A DNA stretch of 46,499 nt, from positions 1-46,499 of the IMG/VR virus record IMGVR_UViG_3300028559_001225; one strand, given 5' to 3'. This DNA comes from a virus. A model generated the notes under the pieces. It was not told where the DNA came from. It saw only the letters and a program-made list of their open reading frames with translations, and did no database searches. Both the position numbers and the translations under genes were made by a program. Of this stretch, positions 42,561-46,499 are shown in pieces; the first letter of the stretch is position 1, and every line of letters begins with the position of its first letter.

Positions 42561-43198
42561 GGTTCCCACTCGGGAATATTGGACTGTTCATATATATACT
42601 TATCAGCAACCTCAAAGTTTCGTCGTCCATCAACGCTGTATAGTGTGCTGTCGATGAGGTAGCCAGGGTTGCTCTGGATGCGATGCGCAGTCCATGCAGG
42701 GTCAAACCATATGATGCGGTTGTTGGGGTAGGCGTAGAAGTTACCATCTTCTACTTTGAACACGTGGGCACATTTGTGTTCGGGAGTTTCGCTGAAGTTG
42801 GTATCGAGAATGCTTTTGTCTTCCCAGCCCCAGTCGAGCGTGAACATATAGTCGCCCCAGAGTTTGAGGCCGCTAGGTGTGAGTAGCTGGCCGCGCAGTC
42901 CGCCCAGTCTGTTGCGGATTTGCACATTGATGTAGGGCGAGAGACAATCCCAATAGTATACTTCGCTTAGTGGTACTGGCTTGGCGTCCTTGCTCCAACA
43001 AAAGGCGTTTAAGGGACGTCGGGTCCAGTTGACACCGTTTTCAAGGAAAGCCTCAAAGAGGGGCACACGATGCTCAATAGAGGCCACAGCGTGCACATCG
43101 CACAGACTGAACTGGCCCCAACCCTGAGTATGATTGTATAGGTATTCATTGCGGATGTAGCAAGTAAATGGTGGTAGTGAGTGATTAAGATATGCCAA
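42557..43198 (-). CDS. Uncharacterised conserved phage protein
   Basis: 213 residues. NHSLPPFTCYIRNEYLYNH, VNWTRRPLNAFCW, TLDWGWEDKSILDTNFSE and NRIIWFDPAW resemble a family I have seen in phages only as hypothetical. Rich in Trp and Tyr. TTG 43198 is chosen because GGGAGGG sits 8 nt before it and because longer starts run deep into the upstream gene. Confidence 0.75.
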   Translation of the reverse strand: MAYLNHSLPPFTCYIRNEYLYNHTQGWGQFSLCDVHAVASIEHRVPLFEAFLENGVNWTRRPLNAFCWSKDAKPVPLSEVYYWDCLSPYINVQIRNRLGGLRGQLLTPSGLKLWGDYMFTLDWGWEDKSILDTNFSETPEHKCAHVFKVEDGNFYAYPNNRIIWFDPAWTAHRIQSNPGYLIDSTLYSVDGRRNFEVADKYIYEQSNIPEWEP

Positions 43199-43520
43199 GT
43201 ACGAGTCCCTCCCTCTTACAGGCTTCCCATGTGGCGCGCCCGTCGCTATAGCCGTCGGTGCTGGGGCGAGCCATGAATGTGCCGTCAAAGCCTGCGACAA
43301 ACTCACGAGCATAGTTATAGTCCAGTCCTAGTAGTTCCGCCATGCGGTCTGTTTCATAGTCTACGTTGCCCATGACATTCCATAGATTTTTCCCATGTAT
43401 GTCATATAGGAGGGCGCCCAGTCCGCACGCACAGCCCACATCTTCTTTGTATAGCTCGTGTTGGCGTGCCCGCAACCCTGTGCGCTCGTAGACTTCTAGG
43501 ATAGAGTTTACAGTTATCAT
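43185..43520 (-). CDS. Small unknown protein
   Basis: 111 residues. A Cys-containing opening (ELYKEDVGCACGLGALLYD) is followed by an acidic-aromatic helical part (LGLDYNYAREFVAGFDGT). ATG 43520 overlaps the upstream TAA (TAATG). I recognise no family. Confidence 0.72.
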   Translation of the reverse strand: MITVNSILEVYERTGLRARQHELYKEDVGCACGLGALLYDIHGKNLWNVMGNVDYETDRMAELLGLDYNYAREFVAGFDGTFMARPSTDGYSDGRATWEACKREGLVLGIS

Positions 43521-43732
43521 TAGTTGCACCACTTTCTTCTATAGATTCTTTCTATAGTGTCTATAGCTTCGTCTTCAAATTCCTCTACGTCTATCTCTTT
43601 GCCGCAGGTATCGCAGAGGGCATACTTTACTTCTACTTCTATTTCCCTTTCGTTGAAGGTGAATATTGTAGTTTTCTTTTTTACATGGTAGTGTACTTCG
43701 CATTTACACCATTCGCAAAATATAATAGTCAC
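43520..43732 (-). CDS. Small zinc-ribbon protein
   Basis: 70 residues with CEWC and CDTC knuckles about 30 residues apart. GTG 43732 is supported by its GTGA overlap with the stop of the 29-residue membrane peptide. Acidic C-terminal helix. Confidence 0.78.
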   Translation of the reverse strand: MTIIFCEWCKCEVHYHVKKKTTIFTFNEREIEVEVKYALCDTCGKEIDVEEFEDEAIDTIERIYRRKWCN

Positions 43733-43818
43733 TCTCCCTCGCGCAGATGGGAGGCCAGCATCCATAGAGCAAAACCTGTTACGATAATACCTAACATAAG
43801 TAGAGCGGACATGGGCAT
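43729..43818 (-). CDS. Small membrane peptide (29 residues)
   Basis: ATG 43818 overlaps the upstream TGA (TGATG); a second ATG at 43812 is possible. Residues 4-22 form one membrane helix (ALLMLGIIVTGFALWMLAS). Overlaps the next start by GTGA. Too short for the usual callers; reading is supported by coupling on both sides. Confidence 0.65.
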   Translation of the reverse strand: MPMSALLMLGIIVTGFALWMLASHLREGE

Positions 43819-44054
43819 CAATCCTTTCTCATTCTCTGAAATCTTTCTTCTTCTATGATTCTAGCTATAACAGTATCATTCCATAGTTTGATGATCTTGT
43901 CAACCTCATCGTGCAGGAAGTTTAGTTGGAGATGAGCGGGCGATTCGTTCTCATCTAGCCATGTAACTCTACCCTCTAGCTTTGAGAGAAAACGAAATTG
44001 ACCCATTCGCCGCGCTATATCATCAGCGTACTCTTTAAGTACTTCTAGTTTCAT
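43818..44054 (-). CDS. Small unknown helical protein
   Basis: 78 residues, helical, charged. No family recognised. Translationally coupled by ATGA to the upstream gene. Confidence 0.72.
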   Translation of the reverse strand: MKLEVLKEYADDIARRMGQFRFLSKLEGRVTWLDENESPAHLQLNFLHDEVDKIIKLWNDTVIARIIEEERFQRMRKD

Positions 44055-44287
44055 ACGATTCGCTCCTCGATGATGTCTAGGGCTATGTGCAGTCCGCGCA
44101 GTATGCCTCTAAAGTAGTTGAGCTCGCTAGTGCGGTCAAAGGCGTGGCTGCGCACGATGTCAGTATAGAAGTCTGAAGGAGAGAAGCCTTCTTCTTCAAT
44201 GAGGTGCTTTTGTAAGTCACGGATATATATTTCTATGATGTTTGATTCATCCATAATTTCTTCGACTGATGCTTTAGGGCTTAGCAT
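44051..44287 (-). CDS. Small unknown protein, paralogue of the 44496-44699 gene
   Basis: 78 residues. The C-terminal FRGILRGLHIALDIIEE matches YAQGVKQGLRIAMDILKEE of the nearby gene; TDIVRS/TDIVSE also match. GGAGGTGT precedes the ATG. Confidence 0.75.
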   Translation of the reverse strand: MLSPKASVEEIMDESNIIEIYIRDLQKHLIEEEGFSPSDFYTDIVRSHAFDRTSELNYFRGILRGLHIALDIIEERIV

Positions 44288-44288
44288 G

Positions 44289-44354
44289 TTACACCTCCGT
44301 ATAGTCGTCTATCCATCTCAAGAAGAAGTATAGTAGTGCTGCAGGGACTATCAT
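44289..44354 (-). CDS. Candidate 21-residue membrane peptide
   Basis: ATG 44354 opens a frame with a short hydrophobic stretch (ALLYFFLRW). No good SD. The frame ends 2 nt before the 44287 start. Confidence 0.35.
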   Translation of the reverse strand: MIVPAALLYFFLRWIDDYTEV

Positions 44355-44359
44355 AATAA

Positions 44360-44494
44360 CTAAATCGAGTATGTGAACCCCACCTTCCTCAAATACTCTT
44401 GAGCCCTTTCCCTTTCTGGTAGAGGGGCATCGGCATTGCATAATAGGGCCACAAAGAATTCATCTAGAAAATCTTGGACTTGTTCTATATCCAC
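44360..44494 (-). CDS. Small unknown protein (44 residues)
   Basis: GTG 44494 with AAGGG 4 nt upstream (GGAGG is 9 nt away), one base after the preceding stop. Acidic N-terminus, Pro/Arg-rich middle. No family recognised. Confidence 0.65.
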   Translation of the reverse strand: MDIEQVQDFLDEFFVALLCNADAPLPERERAQEYLRKVGFTYSI

Positions 44495-44495
44495 T

Positions 44496-44699
44496 TTACC
44501 CTTCCTCCTTTAAAATATCCATAGCTATACGTAGACCTTGCTTAACACCCTGTGCATACTTCACATCACCTTCTGAAACTATATCAGTAAGAAATTCTGA
44601 GCGAAGGCGACCATTCGTATGGGTTGCAAATTTTATTAATTCAGTAAGAAATAAGTCAGTTTCAACATACTCTTTTGTAATTTTATCTAGTCCACTCAT
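44496..44699 (-). CDS. Small unknown protein, paralogue of the 44051-44287 gene
   Basis: 67 residues; C-terminal GLRIAMDILKEE helix shared with its paralogue. ATGA overlap with the upstream gene. Confidence 0.75.
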   Translation of the reverse strand: MSGLDKITKEYVETDLFLTELIKFATHTNGRLRSEFLTDIVSEGDVKYAQGVKQGLRIAMDILKEEG

Positions 44700-45028
44700 G
44701 CCTCATCATCCTCACTCCACGTAGGGTTATTACGTATTAATTTCCCTGCTTTATCTAGTATTCCAGCACGCTGTAAAAAGCCTAGGGACTCTTCGGGTGA
44801 CTCGTAGGGGATTTGGGCTGTGTATTGATCCATACGCTCTAGGAGTCTATTATGTCCATCTAAATACGTGCGCCAGTGCCTCATAGCATTTTTTTGTACT
44901 TGTCGTGCAATCACACGATCGAAGTCTATGAGAAGACGCTCGGCTTTCTCACGAGCTTCGTATGATGTGTCGCCGTCGCATAGGACTTCTAGCATATTAT
45001 TGTTGTTCTTCGATGTCCATGACTCCAT
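44696..45028 (-). CDS. Unknown helical protein
   Basis: 110 residues, helical, with an acidic C-terminus. ATG 45028 has GAGGG at 6 nt; an ATG at 44995 follows the upstream stop directly but lacks an SD. No family recognised. Confidence 0.7.
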   Translation of the reverse strand: MESWTSKNNNNMLEVLCDGDTSYEAREKAERLLIDFDRVIARQVQKNAMRHWRTYLDGHNRLLERMDQYTAQIPYESPEESLGFLQRAGILDKAGKLIRNNPTWSEDDEA

Positions 45029-45329
45029 CTGTATCCCTCGCTAACTTGATCGCATGTACGTCTTTTTTCAGATGTTCAATCCAGCGGATACATACAGCCG
45101 CAGTTTGTATAAGTGTGTCACGCAGATACTCATCTCTGCTTTCTTGGTAAGCGTAGGCAACCTTGCCTACTTTTTCTGTGAGGATAGCCATCATCATGTT
45201 GTAGGGGAACGCATGTCGTTTGTCTTGATACTTGCGCTCCTCAATGATCTCATTCGCAATATCGTTCCAAATGAATTGTAGTTCTTCGGCAGTTATACCC
45301 TTGCCTTCGCCAGTTGCTTCACTTGTCAT
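44997..45329 (-). CDS. MazG-like protein with degenerate active site
   Basis: 110 residues. EIIEERKYQDKRH, then MMMAILTEKVGKVAYAYQ and LIQTAAVCIRWIEHL follow the helix pattern of small phage MazG-like NTP pyrophosphohydrolases. The usual EExGE acidic cluster is EKVGK here, so metal binding is probably lost. ATG 45329 follows GGAGG and TAATATG coupling with the upstream micro-gene. Confidence 0.65.
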   Translation of the reverse strand: MTSEATGEGKGITAEELQFIWNDIANEIIEERKYQDKRHAFPYNMMMAILTEKVGKVAYAYQESRDEYLRDTLIQTAAVCIRWIEHLKKDVHAIKLARDTDGVMDIEEQQ

Positions 45330-45330
45330 A

Positions 45331-45426
45331 TTAAAATCCTCCAAATTCTAGTATAGATAAATATATTAATCCGAATACCAAAGCTGAGTAAAGTCCTATA
45401 AGAATTGCTCTCTCTATTTTCTGCAT
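45331..45426 (-). CDS. Micro-gene: 31-residue membrane peptide
   Basis: ATG 45426 after GGGGATTTTAAT, with TAATATG coupling to the gene before it; the same TAATATG links it to the next gene. Residues about 8-26 (ILIGLYSALVFGLIYLSIL) form a membrane helix. Confidence 0.65.
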   Translation of the reverse strand: MQKIERAILIGLYSALVFGLIYLSILEFGGF

Positions 45427-45427
45427 A

Positions 45428-45523
45428 TTAAAATCCCCAGAAGTGTAGAGTGCGCTGCTCGGTGCCGCATTGTACAAGTACGCTGTGCGCGCCCAGTATT
45501 TTAAGAATTGTGAAAGTTGTCAT
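45428..45523 (-). CDS. Micro-gene: 31-residue peptide
   Basis: ATG 45523 follows AAGGAGA at 5 nt. Ends in HFWGF, echoing the EFGGF end of the next micro-gene since both share the GGATTTTAATATG junction. No family recognised. Confidence 0.6.
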   Translation of the reverse strand: MTTFTILKILGAHSVLVQCGTEQRTLHFWGF

Positions 45524-45591
45524 ACATTCTCCTTAGATGGATTTGTTGGCGCAGGGCGAGAGCCATGCGTATATAGATGAATGGAACATGC

Positions 45592-45786
45592 TTATATGTC
45601 GAAGCCAACATCTGCTAATTCGCCCTCGCTCATCTGAACTGTGTGAGTAGCCGCAACTGTACTACCCTTGTAATAGTCTACCCGCACAACTGCTGTATGG
45701 GGATCGAGGAAGTTCACGATTGTGAGCTTGTATGTTTCATCCTCTACATGAAACTTGCGGGTCTGCCCTAGGATATGCTCTCTCAT
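45592..45786 (-). CDS. Small unknown beta-type protein
   Basis: 64 residues, alternating beta pattern (YKLTIVNFLDPHTAVVRVDYY). ATGA overlap with the upstream gene. The 68 nt after it hold no convincing gene. Confidence 0.7.
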   Translation of the reverse strand: MREHILGQTRKFHVEDETYKLTIVNFLDPHTAVVRVDYYKGSTVAATHTVQMSEGELADVGFDI

Positions 45787-46070
45787 GCGAGCACTACCTC
45801 CTTGTCGAATGAGTCAATGAATTGACGGAATTGTGGGACTAGTGTAGAGCTGTCATAGTGCTTAGTGTATGGGTTGTGTAGCTTGTGGCGTAGATGAGTC
45901 ATGAAGTAGAACGAGCGAATGAAGAAGACAAAAGAATTTGAGTCGTTGACTCCAATTTTGATCTGTGACTTCGGCACCCAGAGTAGGCGACCCTCGCCAC
46001 GAAACGCAATAGCCTTATCAGTTTCTTTCTCGAAAGTAAAATTGAGGGCTTCACAAGAAACGTATTTCAT
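45783..46070 (-). CDS. Unknown small protein, first gene after promoter
   Basis: 95 residues, no recognised motif. ATG 46070 has AGGAG 10 nt upstream; a GTG at 46079 is too close to it. First gene of the operon running to 42557. Confidence 0.72.
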   Translation of the reverse strand: MKYVSCEALNFTFEKETDKAIAFRGEGRLLWVPKSQIKIGVNDSNSFVFFIRSFYFMTHLRHKLHNPYTKHYDSSTLVPQFRQFIDSFDKEVVLA

Positions 46071-46104
46071 AGGGAACACACTCCTTATTTTTTATTATAT
46101 AATA

Positions 46105-46133
46105 ATTATATCATAGGATAGTGTGTTTGTCAA
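46105..46133 (-). promoter_or_regulatory. Sigma-A promoter for the 46.0-42.6 kb operon
   Basis: TTGACA (46133-46128), 17 nt, TATAAT (46110-46105), extended TATGA and downstream TATTATATAAT. The preceding gene ends 19 nt upstream of the -35; no terminator lies between. Confidence 0.92.
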
Positions 46134-46151
46134 CGCACAGTATGAGTAGGG

Positions 46152-46499
46152 CTATTTTAAAATATAGGCGTGAACTGTGCGGCGTCCCCAAGAACGAGCG
46201 GCCGTTAGGTCGCTCATGTAGATGTCGAGTTTGCCTTCTACAATTGCGCCTCCACGGTCCTCACAGGTGTACAGGGTATCCCTTTCGATAATGTAGATGC
46301 GCGTCCCTAGGGGCAAGCTACGTGGGCATGCGAGTGTGTGGTGTTCGCGCACATGGGCCCCAGAAGCTGTGATGCCGTAGAGCGGATGTGAGCGAGATTT
46401 GCCTGTCGATTCGCGGCCCGCTGTGTATGCAGTGGCCTCAAAGGTGAGGAGGGGGAGGGATCCGCTGGGCACTATGTAGATTGGTTTTTCTACGTAGAC
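46152..46499 (-). CDS. 3D-domain (double-psi beta-barrel) cell-wall protein, C-terminal part
   Basis: Frame open to the window edge, so the N-terminus is missing. FEATAYTAG...YGITASGAHV, ACPRSLPLGTRIYI, CEDRGGAIVEGKLDIYM are the 3D-domain motifs with the three conserved aspartates of MltA/RlpA-fold lytic proteins. Related domains occur in cell-wall lytic proteins of Bacillota and their phages. An in-frame GTG at 46472 is unlikely to be the true start because the frame continues. Confidence 0.85.
   Translation of the reverse strand, partial: VYVEKPIYIVPSGSLPLLTFEATAYTAGRESTGKSRSHPLYGITASGAHVREHHTLACPRSLPLGTRIYIIERDTLYTCEDRGGAIVEGKLDIYMSDLTAARSWGRRTVHAYILK

Noticed and set aside
42683-42886. 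Plus-strand ORF of 67 codons
   Set aside because: Lies wholly antisense to the 42557-43198 gene, with no SD or promoter.
1-46499. tRNA genes, CRISPR arrays and insertion sequences
   Set aside because: No T-loop/acceptor pattern was found in the few intergenic spaces, no regularly spaced repeats, and no transposase-like frame or terminal inverted repeats.

Overview
This window is one contiguous stretch of a double-stranded DNA bacteriophage genome. Every gene I can support (about 70, plus partial genes at both ends) lies on the minus strand, so transcription runs from high to low coordinates. A Gram-positive (Bacillota) host is most likely. The promoters are near-perfect sigma-A type, ribosome binding sites are strong AGGAGG sites, the holin is phi-LC3-like, the thymidylate synthase is of the Bacillus phi3T type, and there is an XkdX-like tail peptide. 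I cannot name the host genus.

In transcription order: (1) 46.5-36.6 kb is an accessory, probably early, region. It has a 3D-domain cell-wall protein cut by the window edge, many very small genes (several of 21-57 codons), glycosyltransferases, a DUF932 protein and an LpxH-like phosphoesterase/GT4 pair. Five strong promoters divide it into short operons. (2) 36.5-30.4 kb is an operon for a UV-damage endonuclease, an unknown 426-residue protein, two paralogous unknown proteins flanking a metallopeptidase, and thymidylate synthase. (3) 30.2-28.0 kb is the lysis and tail-end module: two holins, an XkdX-like peptide and a phosphodiester-glycosidase/M23 endolysin. It closes with a terminator whose U-tract runs directly into the next promoter. 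(4) 27.9-18.4 kb starts with four small genes and continues into a large glycan operon: a sugar nucleotidyltransferase, several glycosyltransferases including a GT10 fucosyltransferase, an E1/RfbH-type iron-sulfur sugar 3-dehydrase, a split thiamine-diphosphate enzyme, and RmlB/RmlD-like enzymes. (5) 18.4-12.7 kb has GDP-mannose dehydratase and GDP-fucose synthase, a B12-dependent ribonucleotide reductase and a head-associated-type protein. (6) 12.7-2.4 kb has a glycosyltransferase and then the replication operon: OB-fold ssDNA-binding candidate, methyltransferase, recombinase ATPase, helicase, primase, RecJ, a virion-type protein and S-adenosylmethionine decarboxylase. (7) 2.3-0 kb is the N-terminal part of DNA polymerase III alpha, with its own promoter.

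The replication genes form a nearly complete replisome. Ribonucleotide reductase and thymidylate synthase feed it with nucleotides, and SpeD may alter polyamines. The glycan genes look able to make GDP-L-fucose and at least one unusual deoxy or branched sugar, and to transfer them to a host surface polymer, virion protein or DNA.

The strongest observations are: a group I intron of about 293 nt inside the Walker A codons of the recombinase; the phage-borne E1-type dehydrase beside a split TPP enzyme; a repeated promoter family that often shares its -35 TGA with the stop codon of the preceding gene; and an uncharacterised paralogue-peptidase operon. Functions come from reading motifs by eye; no database search was run.
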